Assembly (NCBI GenBank): GCA_029266525.1
Contig: JAQSWQ010000011.1
Span: 1-62,242, forward strand
From: Microvirga sp.
GTDB taxonomy: Bacteria > Pseudomonadota > Alphaproteobacteria > Rhizobiales > Beijerinckiaceae
Direction of reading: 5' to 3'
DNA: 62,242 bases
Part shown: positions 35,017-45,713 of the stretch, piece by piece
Position numbering within the stretch: position 1 is the first letter of the stretch
How the letters are laid out: every line of letters begins with the position of its first letter
The notes under the pieces: model-generated
The model's database searches: none
What the model was told of the DNA's origin: nothing
Seen by the model: only the letters and a program-made list of their open reading frames with translations
Translations under genes and position numbers: made by a program

Positions 35017-35701
35017 CGCGCCGAAGCAGCTCGCACTCGATCTGCCGCTGACGCCCCGCTACGGGCGCGAGGATTTCCTGGTCAGCCCCTCGAACGAACG
35101 CGCCTATGCGCTGATCGAGCGCTGGCCGGATTGGCCGGACCAGATCCTTCTCCTCACCGGCCCGCAAGGCAGCGGCAAGAGCCATCTCGCCGCGATCTGG
35201 GCCGAGGTCGCCCATGGCTGGACCGTCGACACTTTCGAGGTGACGATGGCGAGGGTGCCGCACCTCATCTCCAATGGCGCGCTGGTCATCGAGGACATCC
35301 ACTCGGGCGAGGCGGACGAGCCTGCCCTATTCCACCTCCTCAACCTCGCGCGGGAGCGCCAGGCCCATGTCGTCCTGACAAGCGCCTTGCCGGTCGAGCA
35401 GCTGCCGATCCGGACGCCCGACCTCAGATCTCGCGTGAGGCTCGCGCCTGTGGCCTCGCTCGAGCCGCCGGACGACGCGCTCCTCAAGGCAGTGCTGGTC
35501 AAGCTCTTCGTGGACCGCCAGCTTGTCGTCGACACCACCGTTGTCGATTTCCTGACGCTCCGCATCGAGCGCTCGCTCGCTGCGGCTGCCGCGATCGTCG
35601 GCGAGCTCGACCGGGAGGCGCTGAGCCGCGGCCGGCGCATCACGCGGCCCATGGCCGCCGAGATCCTCGGGCGGGCGGGTGGAACGGAGGAGGGGGAGTA
35701 A
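35009..35701 (+). CDS. hdaA: DnaA-related regulator HdaA
   Basis: This 230 aa AAA+ protein is the alphaproteobacterial Hda. With the replication clamp it stimulates ATP hydrolysis by DnaA to prevent re-initiation. QLALDLPL at residues 7-14 fits the beta-clamp-binding motif. The Walker [16 protein letters not shown] and a Walker [13 protein letters not shown] are intact, and [22 protein letters not shown] resembles the DnaA sensor region. There is no DNA-binding domain IV. The usual neighbours (PerM upstream, ppk1 downstream) support the call. Confidence 0.93.
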   Translation: MPDAPKQLALDLPLTPRYGREDFLVSPSNERAYALIERWPDWPDQILLLTGPQGSGKSHLAAIWAEVAHGWTVDTFEVTMARVPHLISNGALVIEDIHSGEADEPALFHLLNLARERQAHVVLTSALPVEQLPIRTPDLRSRVRLAPVASLEPPDDALLKAVLVKLFVDRQLVVDTTVVDFLTLRIERSLAAAAAIVGELDREALSRGRRITRPMAAEILGRAGGTEEGE

Positions 35702-35780
35702 GCGGTTACGCAGTCGTCGCGGAGTTGTCGTAGACTCACGCCCGACCGGCGGCGCCGCCGTCGAACGATGGAGATGGACG

Positions 35781-38057
35781 GTGGTGCGTGGCACTGCGGC
35801 CCGCGAGGCGGAAGCTGACATCCTGGAGGATGCTCCGCCCAAGGCCAGAAACGAAGCGAAAGCGGAGCCGAAGCTCGAGTCCGCTGCCCCCCTGGCCGCC
35901 GAAGGCGAGGCGCTGCGCCAGTCTCCCCAACGCTTCGTCAATCGCGAGCTCTCCTGGCTTCAGTTCAATCGCCGGGTCCTCGAGGAGGCGGAAAACCGCA
36001 ACCACCCGCTTCTCGAGCAGCTCCGCTTCCTTTCGATCTCGGCAAACAACCTCGACGAATTCTTCATGGTTCGCGTTGCGGGTCTGGTCGGCCAGGTTCG
36101 TTCCGGCCTCGCAACGCTGTCCCAGGACGGCCTGACCCCCGCCGAGCAGCTCGCCAGGATCGCGGTGGCAGTCTCGGAGCTCGCCTCGGATCAGCAGCGG
36201 CGGTGGCGCGAGCTGAAGGACGACCTGCTCCACGAGGGTATCGTCCTGGTCGACGCAGCCGCGCTGACCAAAGCCGAGGCGACCTGGCTCGAGGACTACT
36301 TCCTGCATCACGTCTTCCCAGTACTGACCCCTCTCGCCATCGACCCGGCGCACCCGTTCCCCTTCATCCCTAATCTCGGCTTCTCCATCGCGCTGCAGCT
36401 CGTGCGCAAGGGCGCCGAGAAGGCGCAGAGCGAGAGCAAGATCCTCAACGCGCTGATCCGCCTGCCATCGAAGATCGAGCGCTTCATCCGCCTGCCCGAT
36501 TTCGCCGAGACCGGCGCGGCGCGGTACATCGCGCTCGAGCAGGTGATCGTGATGTTCACCGGCCGGCTCTTCCCCGGCTACACTGTGAGAGGGCAGGGCA
36601 GTTTCCGGGTCATCCGCGACTCGGACATCGAAGTCGAGGAGGAGGCCGAGGATCTCGTGCGGCTCTATGAATCAGCGCTGAAGCAGCGCCGACGCGGCAC
36701 GGTGATCCGTCTCGAGGCCGAGGCGGCGATGCCCGAAGACATCCGCCATTTCGTGGCCGAGGAACTTGAGATCCCCTTCGACGAGATCTTCCGCGTGGAA
36801 GGCATGCTCGCCTTGAACGAGCTCTCGCAGCTTGTCGCGCTCGAGCGGCCGGACCTCAAGTTCAAGCCCTACAACCCGCGGTTTCCCGAACGCATTCGCG
36901 AGGCGGGAGGCGACTGCTTCGCCGCCATCCGGCAGAAGGACATCATCGTCCACCACCCCTATGAATCCTTCGACGCGGTCGTACAGTTCCTCGGCCAGGC
37001 CGCGCGCGACCCGAACGTCGTCGCGATCAAGCAGACGCTCTATCGCACCTCGAACGACTCGCCGATCGTCGCGGCGCTCGCCGAAGCGGCGGAAGCGGGC
37101 AAGTCCGTCACCGCGCTTGTCGAGCTGAAAGCCCGCTTCGACGAGGAGGCCAATATCCGCTGGGCGCGCAATCTCGAGCGGGCCGGCGCGCAGGTCGTGT
37201 TCGGCTTCATCGAGCTCAAGACCCACGCCAAGCTGTCGCTCGTCGTGCGCCGCGAGACCGGGCAGCTCATCACCTATTGCCATGTCGGCACCGGCAACTA
37301 CCACCCCGTCACGGCGCGCATCTACACGGACCTGTCGTTCTTCTCGGCGGACCCCGTGATCGGCCGCGACGTGTCGCGCATCTTCAACTTTGTTACCGGC
37401 TACGCCGAGCCGGCCGAGCTCGAGCGCATGGCGGTATCCCCGGTCACGCTCAAGAAGCGCCTTCTCGCCCATATCGAGGAGGAGATCGCCTGCGCAAAGG
37501 CCGGCAAACCGGCCGCGATCTGGGGCAAGTGCAATTCCCTTGTCGACCCGGTCATCATCGACGCGCTCTACGACGCTAGCCAGGCCGGCGTGCAGATCGA
37601 TCTCGTCGTGCGCGGCATCTGCTGCCTCAGGCCGGGCATCCCGGGCCTGTCCGAGAACATCCGCGTGAAGTCGATCGTCGGCCGCTTCCTGGAGCACAGC
37701 CGCGTCTACGCCTTCGGCAACGGTCACCCGCTGCCGCATCCGAGGGCGCATGTCTATATCTCGTCGGCCGACCTCATGCAGAGGAACCTCGACCGCCGTG
37801 TCGAGGCTCTCCTGCCGATCCTGAACCCGACCGTGCACCAGCAGGTGCTCGATCAGATCATGATCGCGAACCTCCTCGACAATCAGCAGAGTTGGCGGGT
37901 ATTGGGCTCGGGCGCGAGCGAGCGGATCGAGCCCCGCCAGGGCGAGGAACCATTCAACGCGCACAAGTACTTCATGACCAATCCGAGCCTCTCCGGTCGC
38001 GGGAAGTCGCTCAGGACGTCGTCGCCCCGAGCCCTGAAGCGTGGACAGCGCTCCTGA
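35781..38057 (+). CDS. ppk1: Polyphosphate kinase 1
   Basis: This 758 aa enzyme makes polyphosphate from [23 protein letters not shown] is the N-terminal domain start, [19 protein letters not shown] the head, and [15 protein letters not shown] carries the autophosphorylated His. [20 protein letters not shown] and [21 protein letters not shown] belong to the phospholipase-D-like halves. I use a GTG start with GGAG seven bases upstream; the first 50 residues are a charged, probably disordered extension (typical PPK1 is about 690-740 aa). It overlaps ppx by 17 bp. Confidence 0.96.
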   Translation: MVRGTAAREAEADILEDAPPKARNEAKAEPKLESAAPLAAEGEALRQSPQRFVNRELSWLQFNRRVLEEAENRNHPLLEQLRFLSISANNLDEFFMVRVAGLVGQVRSGLATLSQDGLTPAEQLARIAVAVSELASDQQRRWRELKDDLLHEGIVLVDAAALTKAEATWLEDYFLHHVFPVLTPLAIDPAHPFPFIPNLGFSIALQLVRKGAEKAQSESKILNALIRLPSKIERFIRLPDFAETGAARYIALEQVIVMFTGRLFPGYTVRGQGSFRVIRDSDIEVEEEAEDLVRLYESALKQRRRGTVIRLEAEAAMPEDIRHFVAEELEIPFDEIFRVEGMLALNELSQLVALERPDLKFKPYNPRFPERIREAGGDCFAAIRQKDIIVHHPYESFDAVVQFLGQAARDPNVVAIKQTLYRTSNDSPIVAALAEAAEAGKSVTALVELKARFDEEANIRWARNLERAGAQVVFGFIELKTHAKLSLVVRRETGQLITYCHVGTGNYHPVTARIYTDLSFFSADPVIGRDVSRIFNFVTGYAEPAELERMAVSPVTLKKRLLAHIEEEIACAKAGKPAAIWGKCNSLVDPVIIDALYDASQAGVQIDLVVRGICCLRPGIPGLSENIRVKSIVGRFLEHSRVYAFGNGHPLPHPRAHVYISSADLMQRNLDRRVEALLPILNPTVHQQVLDQIMIANLLDNQQSWRVLGSGASERIEPRQGEEPFNAHKYFMTNPSLSGRGKSLRTSSPRALKRGQRS

Positions 38058-39573
38058 CCTTCCGACCGCCGACGCGCCCGGGCGCCTCAACGTGGGCCGT
38101 CCGATCGCGATCATCGACATCGGCTCGAACTCGGTCCGCCTCGTCACGTATGAGGGGCTGACCCGCGCTCCGACGCCGATTTACAACGAAAAGGTTCTGT
38201 GCGGGCTCGGCCGCAATGTCGTCACCACCGGCCGGCTCGACGAGCAGGCCGTCGAGCGGGCGCTCACGGCGCTGAAGCGCTTCAAGCTGCTGTGCCGGAC
38301 GATCGGCGTCGCCGATATCCATGTGCTTGCGACCGCGGCCGCGCGCGACGCCTCGAACGGCGAGGCGTTTCTGCAGGCCGCCGCCGACGCCTGCGGCTGC
38401 CCGGTCGAGCTCCTCTCTGGCGCCCGCGAGGCGGAGCTTTCCGCGCTCGGCGTGATCTCCGGCTCCTACCAGCCCGACGGGATCGTCGGCGATCTTGGCG
38501 GCGGCAGCTTGGAATTGGTCGACGTCGCCGGTGACGATATCGGGCGCGGCATCACGCTGCGTCTCGGCGGCCTCGCCCTCCAGGATCTCTCGGGCAACTC
38601 GCCGAAGAAGGCGCGCAAGATCGTCCGCGAGGCGATCGAAAGGGCCGATCCGCTCAGGAGCCTCAAGGGCCGCACATTCTACGCGGTCGGCGGCACCTGG
38701 CGCGCGCTCGCCCGCCTGCACCAGGCCGACCGCGGCTACCCTCTCCGGGTGATGCACGGCTACACCGTCGATCCGGAGGACGAGCTCGGCTTCCTCAGCC
38801 TCGTCGAGGAGAAGGACGCGGCCGGCCTGAAGGAAATCGAGGCGGTGTCCGAGGCTCGCCGGCCGCTCCTCGCCTATGGTGCGATCGTTCTCGAAGAGAT
38901 CATCCGCGCCGGCCGGCCGGCGGAGATCTCCGTATCGGTGCTCGGCGTGCGCGAGGGGCTTCTCTACGAGATGCTGGACCCGGCGGAGCGGCGGCTCGAC
39001 CCGCTCATCGAAGCCGCGCAGGAGTTCAATACGCTGCGCTCCCGCGCGCCCCTGCACGCGCAGGAGATGCGCGCCTGGACCGACCGCTTCGTCGCGACCG
39101 CAGGCCTGCCCGAGACCGTCTCCGAGCGCCGATACCGGCACGCCGCCTGCCTTCTCGCCGATATCGGCTGGCGGGCGAGCCCCGACTACCGCGGCGAGCA
39201 GAGCTTCAACCTGATCGCCAATGCTGGGTTCGTCGCGATCGATCACCCGGGACGCGCCTATCTCGGGCTCTCGGTGTTCTTCCGGCACGAGGGTCTCCAG
39301 CCCGACAAGGCAAGCCCGAAGCTGCGCGAGATCGCCGGCGAGCACCTCTTTTACCGCGCCCGGCTGCTGGCCGGCCTCATGCGGGTAGCCTATCCAATCT
39401 CTGTGGCCATGGCCGGCGTGTTGCCGAAGACGCCGCTCGTTATGCGGGGCGGCGCCATCGTTCTCGAGCTGCCGCGAGACCTCGCGGCGCTCGCAAGCGA
39501 GCGCCTCATGAACCGCATGCGCCATCTCGCGCGACTGCTGGACGTAGAAGCAAGAGTTGAAGTGACGGGATAG
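38041..39573 (+). CDS. ppx: Exopolyphosphatase / pppGpp phosphohydrolase (Ppx/GppA)
   Basis: This 510 aa ASKHA-fold phosphatase degrades polyphosphate or pppGpp. [18 protein letters not shown] is the first phosphate motif, [14 protein letters not shown] the second, and [16 protein letters not shown] the third. The C-terminal HD-like domain has [24 protein letters not shown] start inside the 3' end of ppk1 makes it translationally coupled to its functional partner. Together they set polyphosphate levels under stress. Confidence 0.95.
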   Translation: MDSAPDLPTADAPGRLNVGRPIAIIDIGSNSVRLVTYEGLTRAPTPIYNEKVLCGLGRNVVTTGRLDEQAVERALTALKRFKLLCRTIGVADIHVLATAAARDASNGEAFLQAAADACGCPVELLSGAREAELSALGVISGSYQPDGIVGDLGGGSLELVDVAGDDIGRGITLRLGGLALQDLSGNSPKKARKIVREAIERADPLRSLKGRTFYAVGGTWRALARLHQADRGYPLRVMHGYTVDPEDELGFLSLVEEKDAAGLKEIEAVSEARRPLLAYGAIVLEEIIRAGRPAEISVSVLGVREGLLYEMLDPAERRLDPLIEAAQEFNTLRSRAPLHAQEMRAWTDRFVATAGLPETVSERRYRHAACLLADIGWRASPDYRGEQSFNLIANAGFVAIDHPGRAYLGLSVFFRHEGLQPDKASPKLREIAGEHLFYRARLLAGLMRVAYPISVAMAGVLPKTPLVMRGGAIVLELPRDLAALASERLMNRMRHLARLLDVEARVEVTG

Positions 39574-39575
39574 GC

Positions 39576-40745
39576 TCAGCTTGGGTCGTTCTCGGCCGCC
39601 CGCGTCGGCGTCACCGTCACTCGTCCCCTGTTCACCGACAGGCCCAGTTTCCCATGCTTCACGGCGAGCGCCTTCTCCCCGAAAAGCTGCCGACGCCAGC
39701 CGTGGAGGGGAGGGACGTCGGCGGTGTCGCTCTCGGCCATCGCCTCCAAATCGTCGACGGTGGCGATGATCTTGGGCGCGACGCCCTCCTGCTCGGCAAC
39801 GGCCTTGAGGAGCACTTTCAAGAGCTCGACGATCGCTCCCGTGGATTGGCGATGACGCGAGCGCTCGGGGACGGGCACCGTCTTCGGATCGCGGGCAAGG
39901 CCGCGCTCCACGGCGGCCAGGATATCCTGACCGGTCTTCGAGCGCTCGAAGCCGTTCGGGATCGCGCGCAGACGCCCGAGCGCCTCGACCGAGCGCGGCG
40001 CCGACACCGCGACGTCGATCACCGCCTCGTCCTTGAGGACGCGTCCGCGCGGCACGTCGCGCGACTGCGCCTCGCGCTCCCGCCAGGCCGCGACCTCCAT
40101 GAGCACGCCGATCTCGCGCGGCTTGCGCATCCGCCCGGCGAGACGCCGCCAAGCGTTCTCCGGTTCGGCGCGATAGGTCTCGGGCGAGGTGAGGACCGCC
40201 ATCTCCTCATCGAGCCAGCCGTGACGGCCGTTCTCCTGAAGCTGTTTCTCGAGCGCCTCATAGACCGGGATGAGGTGCGTCACATCGGAAAGCGCGTAAG
40301 TCAGCTGCGCTTCGGTGAGTGGCCTTCGCGACCAGTCGGTAAAGCGGGACGACTTGTCGACGCGCGCTTTGGCGAGGTCGTTGACGAGCTGTTCGTAGGA
40401 GACCGAATCGCCGTAGCCGCAGACCATGGCGGCGACCTGCGTGTCGAACAGCGGGTGCGGGACGATGCCGCCCATATTCCAGACGATCTCGAGGTCCTGC
40501 CGCGCCGAATGGAAGACCTTGATGACCCCCTCGTTGCCCATGAGCTCGAGGAACGGCGTCAGGTCGAGGCCGGGCGCGAGCGGGTCTACGAGCACGCCCT
40601 CCTCCGGCGTAGCCATCTGAATGAGGCAGAGCTTCGGGTAGTAGGTCGTCTCGCGCATGAACTCCGTGTCGACGGTGACGAACGGGCGCTCGGCGAAACG
40701 CGAACAGACGTCGGCGAGGGCCTTCGTCGTGGTGATGAGTTCCAT
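39576..40745 (-). CDS. rnd: Ribonuclease D
   Basis: This 389 aa 3'-5' exoribonuclease trims tRNA and other small RNA ends. DEDD motifs are [16 protein letters not shown] (exo I), [17 protein letters not shown] (exo II) and [17 protein letters not shown] (exo III), with an HRDC-like domain after LARDPKTVP. It converges on ppx with a 2 bp gap, so no terminator fits between them. The start is [13 protein letters not shown], the conserved N-terminus. Confidence 0.95.
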   Translation of the reverse strand: MELITTTKALADVCSRFAERPFVTVDTEFMRETTYYPKLCLIQMATPEEGVLVDPLAPGLDLTPFLELMGNEGVIKVFHSARQDLEIVWNMGGIVPHPLFDTQVAAMVCGYGDSVSYEQLVNDLAKARVDKSSRFTDWSRRPLTEAQLTYALSDVTHLIPVYEALEKQLQENGRHGWLDEEMAVLTSPETYRAEPENAWRRLAGRMRKPREIGVLMEVAAWREREAQSRDVPRGRVLKDEAVIDVAVSAPRSVEALGRLRAIPNGFERSKTGQDILAAVERGLARDPKTVPVPERSRHRQSTGAIVELLKVLLKAVAEQEGVAPKIIATVDDLEAMAESDTADVPPLHGWRRQLFGEKALAVKHGKLGLSVNRGRVTVTPTRAAENDPS

Positions 40746-40776
40746 GGCGGCGCTATAGCGGAGCAGGGGAGGGGGT

Positions 40777-41739
40777 TCAAACCCGCTCGTCGCGGGCCGC
40801 CCGCGGCGCAAAGACCTTCAGCGCGCCCGGACGGATGCGGTAGCGTAGCGGCACGGTAAGCAGCGCGATCTCGCCATCGAGGGCGACCAGGAGGCGCCGC
40901 CGACGCGTTGCGATCTCGGCCGAGCGCAGGTTGAGGATGCGGAGGTCGCGGTCCTCGTCGAGCCACCCCAGGAGGGATCGGACGCCCAGCCAGATCAGCG
41001 CAAGGCGGCTATGCTGCTTCGCGACATACACGCAGAGCTCGCCGTCCTCGAGGCTGCCGCGCCCGCCGAGCGAGCGGCCGGCGATCTCGTACCGGTTGTT
41101 GCCGATGAAGAGCAGCGGCGTGCGGCAGGGCTCGCTGATCCCTTCGGCGCGCAACGTCAGGCGACGCAGGGAGAAATGCCGTAGCACCCGAACGGCGGCG
41201 AGCGCCGTCGCGCTCCATTTACGATAGCCGTGCGAGGCACGTCGCCGCTCGCGGTCGAGCACCATCAGGGGATAAAGACCAATCGACGAGTTGTTGACGA
41301 AGACGCGCCCGTTCACCTCCGCGACGTCGACAGTGCGCGTCTCGCCGCGCGCGATGATGACAACCGCCTCATCGACGTCGGCCGGAAGACCGAGATCCTT
41401 GGCGAAGTGGTTGAGCGTGCCGAGGGGCAGAATGCCGAGCGGAATGCCCGTGCCGGCGAGAACGCCGGCGACGGTGCTTATGGTGCCGTCTCCGCCTCCG
41501 ACCGCCACGGCGCCGATTTCGGCGCGGTGCGCGCGGTCCCGTGCGGCCTCCGCCGCCGCGCGCATGTCCTCGCCGCCAACCAGCTCGATCTCGACCGAAA
41601 GGCCAGATGTTTCGAAGGCTTCGGCGAGCGCCTCGCCGAGACGGTCGGCCCCTTGGAGCGCCGCCGCGCCCGCAGAGGCGTTGACCAGCACGACGACCTT
41701 CAGCCCGGCGGCAGGCGGCCGCTCGGGTGCCGACCCCAC
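40777..41739 (-). CDS. Diacylglycerol/lipid kinase family protein
   Basis: This 320 aa protein has the DAGK catalytic core: [31 protein letters not shown] (the GGDGT nucleotide motif), [19 protein letters not shown], and [19 protein letters not shown]; the C-terminus has [23 protein letters not shown]. It is likely to phosphorylate a lipid such as diacylglycerol or a sphingoid base, at the membrane; substrate unknown. The GTG used lies 7 bp after the stop of the upstream coiled-coil gene, and the frame stays open beyond it. It is the last gene of the four-gene operon. Confidence 0.85.
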   Translation of the reverse strand: MGSAPERPPAAGLKVVVLVNASAGAAALQGADRLGEALAEAFETSGLSVEIELVGGEDMRAAAEAARDRAHRAEIGAVAVGGGDGTISTVAGVLAGTGIPLGILPLGTLNHFAKDLGLPADVDEAVVIIARGETRTVDVAEVNGRVFVNNSSIGLYPLMVLDRERRRASHGYRKWSATALAAVRVLRHFSLRRLTLRAEGISEPCRTPLLFIGNNRYEIAGRSLGGRGSLEDGELCVYVAKQHSRLALIWLGVRSLLGWLDEDRDLRILNLRSAEIATRRRRLLVALDGEIALLTVPLRYRIRPGALKVFAPRAARDERV

Positions 41740-41746
41740 GGTCGCT

Positions 41747-43183
41747 TCAGATGGATCCGCCCGTTCTGAAGCCGTCGTCGCCTCCACCGCCGAACGAGCC
41801 GCCGCCAGCGCCTCCACCGGCCCAATCGCCGCCACCACCGATCCAGCCGTCGCCGCCGTGCGGGAAAGGCGAGAGATCCCCGAAATCGGATTCCCACGGG
41901 CCGGACTGGCGCTGGTAGCCGTCCCGGAGCGTGTCGCGCAAGACCGTACCCTGGAGCACGCCGCCGAGGATTCCACCGAGCACGCTCCCGATCACGGCCT
42001 CGTTGCCGAAACCGCCATAGGGCCGGTCGTAGCCTTGTCGGCGAAACCCCTGCCATTCCTGCTCGAGCGCAGCACGGCGCTGGGCGAGCGAGGCCAGCTC
42101 GCGCCCCATCTCACCCATCCGCCGCTCGGCCTGCCCGAGCGCGGCCTCCGTGGTCTCGATGCGCCGCACGATCGCGTCGTCCTGCGGTGTTGGCGTGGCG
42201 CGAGCCTCCTCGTAGAGGGAGCGCAGATCCTGCGCGGCGTCCGCCTTGGCGAGGAGCTCGATCGCGTCCTTGAAGGGCAGGTCGCCCTGCAGAACCGAGG
42301 CGTCGTGCCGCGCATCGAGCTCGGCGAGTTCTTTCTTCGCCGCGGCGAGGGCCTGCTCGGCCTCGATCAGGCTGCTGCGGGCACTCTCGACGGTAGCCTG
42401 CAGCGGCGCGGCGCCGGCAGCCTGGAGCGCGACCCGCTCGACGGCAGTAAGGCGCGCGCGCTCGGCAGCGATCTCCTCCTTCATTCGCTGGGCATGCCCG
42501 CGCAGCCGCAGCGGGATCTCGTTGAGGAGCGCGTAGTTCGCCCGCGCCTTGTCGTAGCCGACGAGGCGTGCGACGCGGCGATCGAGGAAGCGCGCGAAAT
42601 TGCCGGCGCGGTATTCCGCGGTGCCGAACTTGCGCCGCCACAAATACATGAAGAGCGGATCCGCCTCATAAGGTTTGCGCTTCTCCTCGCGGTCGACCTC
42701 GGCGACCTCGGCCTTCTTCTCGGCCTGCCGCGCGACCTCCTCAGCGGCGCCGATGCGGGCGCGCTGCTCGCTCCAGGAGGCGCCGGCGCGCGTTTCGCGT
42801 TCGACGCGCGCGCGCAGCTCGTCGAGCGCGTGAATCGCCTCTTCGAGCGCCTCGGCACGGGCGTGACGCTCGGCTTCGCGGCCTTCGACCGCGCGCTCGG
42901 CCGCCGCACGACGCTCGGTGAAGCTCTCGAGCGCGCGCCGCCGCGCTTCGATCATCCCAACGGCCTGGCGCTCGGCGGCATCGAGCGGACCTACGAAGCC
43001 CGGCTGGCGCATGACGTCGAGCTTGATCCACGCCAGCCGGCGGAAGCTGTCCATGCGATCGAGGCGCAGCCGCGCAGCGTCCTCGCCCGCAGCCCGCAGG
43101 GCCGCGTCAACGCGCGTCTCCTCGCGGCGGAGCTGTGCAACCGCCTGCTCGATCTGTTCGAGCGCCTGCCGGCCGGGGATCAC
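41747..43183 (-). CDS. Coiled-coil protein with Gly-rich C-terminal tail, operon of unknown function
   Basis: This 478 aa protein is nearly all charged heptad-rich helix (about residues 1-385), rich in Ala, Arg and Glu, so a long coiled coil. A short hydrophobic Gly/Val segment (NEAVIGSVLGGILGGVLQG) and a Gly/Trp-rich tail (GWIGGGGDWAGGG and GGGSFGGGGDDGF) follow, similar to tails of TPM/YgcG-type membrane proteins. A GTG start follows the DUF6384 stop by 4 bp. I do not recognise a family. It is likely to scaffold a membrane-associated complex with its neighbours. Confidence 0.8.
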   Translation of the reverse strand: MIPGRQALEQIEQAVAQLRREETRVDAALRAAGEDAARLRLDRMDSFRRLAWIKLDVMRQPGFVGPLDAAERQAVGMIEARRRALESFTERRAAAERAVEGREAERHARAEALEEAIHALDELRARVERETRAGASWSEQRARIGAAEEVARQAEKKAEVAEVDREEKRKPYEADPLFMYLWRRKFGTAEYRAGNFARFLDRRVARLVGYDKARANYALLNEIPLRLRGHAQRMKEEIAAERARLTAVERVALQAAGAAPLQATVESARSSLIEAEQALAAAKKELAELDARHDASVLQGDLPFKDAIELLAKADAAQDLRSLYEEARATPTPQDDAIVRRIETTEAALGQAERRMGEMGRELASLAQRRAALEQEWQGFRRQGYDRPYGGFGNEAVIGSVLGGILGGVLQGTVLRDTLRDGYQRQSGPWESDFGDLSPFPHGGDGWIGGGGDWAGGGAGGGSFGGGGDDGFRTGGSI

Positions 43184-43187
43184 GCGC

Positions 43188-44249
43188 TCACCACGTCAGG
43201 ATTGCCCCGCCGATCACCGGCATGCGGTACTCGACCGAAAGCTGGCCTCGCCGCTTGTCCCCGAGGATGTTGCGTTGGATGATGCCGTCGTCGTTCTTGT
43301 CGCGACCGACCACTTCGAAAATGGCTTGCGAGACGCGCACCCCCCACCGCGACACCGTGTCGGTGCGCCCGTCCTCCTCGCTGGTCACCGGCACGCCGAC
43401 AAGACCTCCGTCCGGCGCGACCGCCTCCACGATCAGGTAGTAGTTGCGGGCGTTGGGGTTGCGGCCGGGGATGCGCCAGACGCCGGTCGGCTCGCGCGGG
43501 CGCGAGACGATGCGTAGCACGTATTCCCGTCGGAGCGCGTTCCGCAGGGTTTCGAGGTCCGCAATGGCTTGGCTGGCACCGGCCGCGTCGCTGCGGGCGA
43601 GGGCGGCGCGGCCGTTGCCAAGGATGCGGTTTGCGCGCTCGCGCGCCTCGTCGACCTTCGCCTCATCGAGAACCTCGCGGTGGCCCTGCTCGAGCGCGCG
43701 CGGGAGAAGCTCGGTGAGCTCGCGCTGCTGCCGCTCGGCCTGCGCCCGGGCCTCCTCGACCCGCCGCTGCTCTTCGACGCGTGCGCGTTCAGCCCGCTGA
43801 CGCTCTTCGATGCGCGCCTGCTCCGCCCTCTGCTCGCCCGGGCGCACCACTCCGAATTGATAGGCGAGCCATCCGAAGCCGACGAGGAGAACGAGCGCGA
43901 GGAGCCGCCGCCCATAGCGCGCGCGCTCGACCCATAGCATCGCGAGCGTGCGCGAGAAGCCGGGCGGGGGAGGGGTGTAGACGAAGCGGCTCTCCTTGAG
44001 CGCCCTGACGCCCTCCCGCAGGACGCTGTCCGGCACGTCTATGCCCTGGCCCTTGTAGATGCGGCGCAGGCGCTCGAGGAGCTCGAAGTCACGGCGTTCC
44101 TCGTCGAGCTCGCGGGAGACGAGGTTCTCCTGATGGCGCAGCGTGTCGACCACGTCCATCGCGAGCATGAGCTCGTCGAGGTTGCGTACCGGGAGCCGCT
44201 CGGCTCCCGCGGGAGCGGGCGCCGGCGGGAGCGTCGCGGTTTCAGCCAT
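43188..44249 (-). CDS. DUF6384-like membrane coiled-coil protein
   Basis: This 353 aa protein has a Pro/Ala N-terminus and a cytoplasmic helical region (NLDELMLAMDVVDTLRHQEN, then RIYKGQGIDVPDSVLREG). A single membrane helix spans residues 115-135 (LLALVLLVGFGWLAYQFGVV), a Glu/Arg coiled coil runs about 138-180, and a beta-rich C-terminal domain contains RNYYLIVEAVAPDGGLVGVPV and GVRVSQAIFEVVGRDKNDDG. This fits DUF6384, to my recollection; function unknown. Its start overlaps the stop of the upstream gene by 8 bp, so the two are coupled. Confidence 0.8.
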   Translation of the reverse strand: MAETATLPPAPAPAGAERLPVRNLDELMLAMDVVDTLRHQENLVSRELDEERRDFELLERLRRIYKGQGIDVPDSVLREGVRALKESRFVYTPPPPGFSRTLAMLWVERARYGRRLLALVLLVGFGWLAYQFGVVRPGEQRAEQARIEERQRAERARVEEQRRVEEARAQAERQQRELTELLPRALEQGHREVLDEAKVDEARERANRILGNGRAALARSDAAGASQAIADLETLRNALRREYVLRIVSRPREPTGVWRIPGRNPNARNYYLIVEAVAPDGGLVGVPVTSEEDGRTDTVSRWGVRVSQAIFEVVGRDKNDDGIIQRNILGDKRRGQLSVEYRMPVIGGAILTW

Positions 44250-45408
44250 TGACGGGCAGCGCCTGCCCGTCGGCCACGAGGCGCGCGATGCGGCGTTTAC
44301 CGTCCTCGACCGCGTCACGGATCTCGGCCGAGTTCTGGGTCGAGAGCTTTCGCATCTCGTTGACGATCTCGAGCGAGCGCTCCTGAAAGGTCACGACGGA
44401 ATCGACGAGCTTCTTCACGGCATCGGCGCGGATGGTCGGGCCGTATCCCGCACGCACCGCCGCCTCGCCGACCTGGTCGCCGATCCCGGCCAGGACCTCG
44501 AGCGACTTCGACATGCCCTCCTTCATCACCTCCAGCGTCTGCGTCGATTCGTGCAGGCCGAACATGCCGGTGAAGGAGGCCTTGAGCGCGGTCAGCACCG
44601 AGTCGTTGGTCGAGAAGAAGCTCACCGCCTGGGCATAGACCCGCTCCTTCGCGCTCGTGGTCTGCAGGAGCCGGGCCATGATCACTTCGGAGGTGTTGTA
44701 GCCGATTGTAAGGTTGTCCGAGAGGTCCTTGGCGATCTGGTAGCGCTTCTCCTCGTCCTGCGTGCGGCGCAGGTGCTCGTCGCGGATGAGCTCGAGCTTC
44801 GCCCGCTCGGCGGGCTCCGTGCCCTTGAAGGAGGCGACCGCGTCCGAGGCCTTGGCGAGCTCGGCCTTCGCCGCGTCGAGCTTCTTCTCGGCCATGCGCA
44901 GCACCTCGAGCGCCATGACCTCCGCCTGCTTCAGGGCACCGCGGAAGTCGCGATAGGCGTCGAGGATGATGCTCTCGCGCTCGATCTGGTCCTTGGTCGA
45001 GCGGGTGACGTCGAGATAGGTTTCCTTGATCCTGTCGAAGCGGTCCGCGATGTCGCCGCGCGATATCTTCATCCAGACGTTGGTGACGCGCTCGAAGAGG
45101 TCGATCTTGGCGTCGGCGATCTGGTCGACCATAGCCTTCGAATCGTCTCGGATCGAGTTGAAGGCTTCGGCGATCTGGCGGTAGCGCTCGCCGATCTCCA
45201 TCGCCTGCGTCTGCTCGCGCACGACCTCATTGAACACACTCGTCTGGCCGAGCGTGCGCGCGATGACCGCGACGCGATCCTCGTCGAGATCGGAGATTTT
45301 CTGCAGGAGGGCGTTGATCGGCGCGTCCTCGACTTTCGTCGGCATGAGGCCAAGGTCGCGCAAGGTCGCGGTCGCCTTGTCGAGATACTGCATGGGAGTC
45401 TTCACCAT
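44242..45408 (-). CDS. Helical TelA-like protein, first gene of the operon
   Basis: This 388 aa all-helical protein has no signal peptide or membrane segment. Segments such as FNSIRDDSKAMVDQIADAK, YLDVTRSTKDQIERESIILD, NTSEVIMARLLQTTSAKERV and FTGMFGLHESTQTLEVMKEG recall the layout of TelA/toxic-anion-resistance proteins, but I cannot prove membership. Relatives in this order are often called cell surface protein. The ATG at 45408 is chosen; a Met five codons on (45393) has better ribosome-site spacing. It opens an operon divergent from ntrY. Confidence 0.78.
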   Translation of the reverse strand: MVKTPMQYLDKATATLRDLGLMPTKVEDAPINALLQKISDLDEDRVAVIARTLGQTSVFNEVVREQTQAMEIGERYRQIAEAFNSIRDDSKAMVDQIADAKIDLFERVTNVWMKISRGDIADRFDRIKETYLDVTRSTKDQIERESIILDAYRDFRGALKQAEVMALEVLRMAEKKLDAAKAELAKASDAVASFKGTEPAERAKLELIRDEHLRRTQDEEKRYQIAKDLSDNLTIGYNTSEVIMARLLQTTSAKERVYAQAVSFFSTNDSVLTALKASFTGMFGLHESTQTLEVMKEGMSKSLEVLAGIGDQVGEAAVRAGYGPTIRADAVKKLVDSVVTFQERSLEIVNEMRKLSTQNSAEIRDAVEDGKRRIARLVADGQALPVNG

Positions 45409-45713
45409 CACCTCGGCCAATCGCGCCTCCTCGAACGGTTCAACGACCCGGACACAACACGAGCGCCCGCTCCCTGTTCCAGGGACAGGCGCGGCCATGA
45501 GATGTGCGTGGAGAACATTTGGTGCAATGCCAAGCCTTCGTGGCTGGACAATCATGGGCCGCGGGTCGGCCAGGAGCTCAAGTGCTCCGGCGCGCACGCG
45601 CCTCCCGGCGGTGCTTGTATTAATTCGGCCACAGTGTTGTGGTCTTGCACCACACTGGCTTGACGATTCGACCGGCCGCCGGGCCGGCTTCACCAGCTCC
45701 GGGGGCGTCCTGT
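45409..45713. promoter_or_regulatory. Divergent intergenic region with an inverted repeat upstream of ntrY
   Basis: These 305 bases separate the TelA-like operon from ntrY and hold both promoters. CAGTGTTGT (45632-45640) and ACCACACTG (45649-45657) form an inverted repeat with one mismatch and an 8-base spacer, a likely operator. TTGTATTAATTC just upstream is the most AT-rich spot and may be part of a promoter. No further genes are seen. Confidence 0.5.

Noticed and set aside
38011-40152. A 713-codon open frame on the minus strand
   Set aside because: It lies antisense to ppx and in another frame of rnd, both well supported, and shows only Arg/Ala/Gly-rich shadow sequence.
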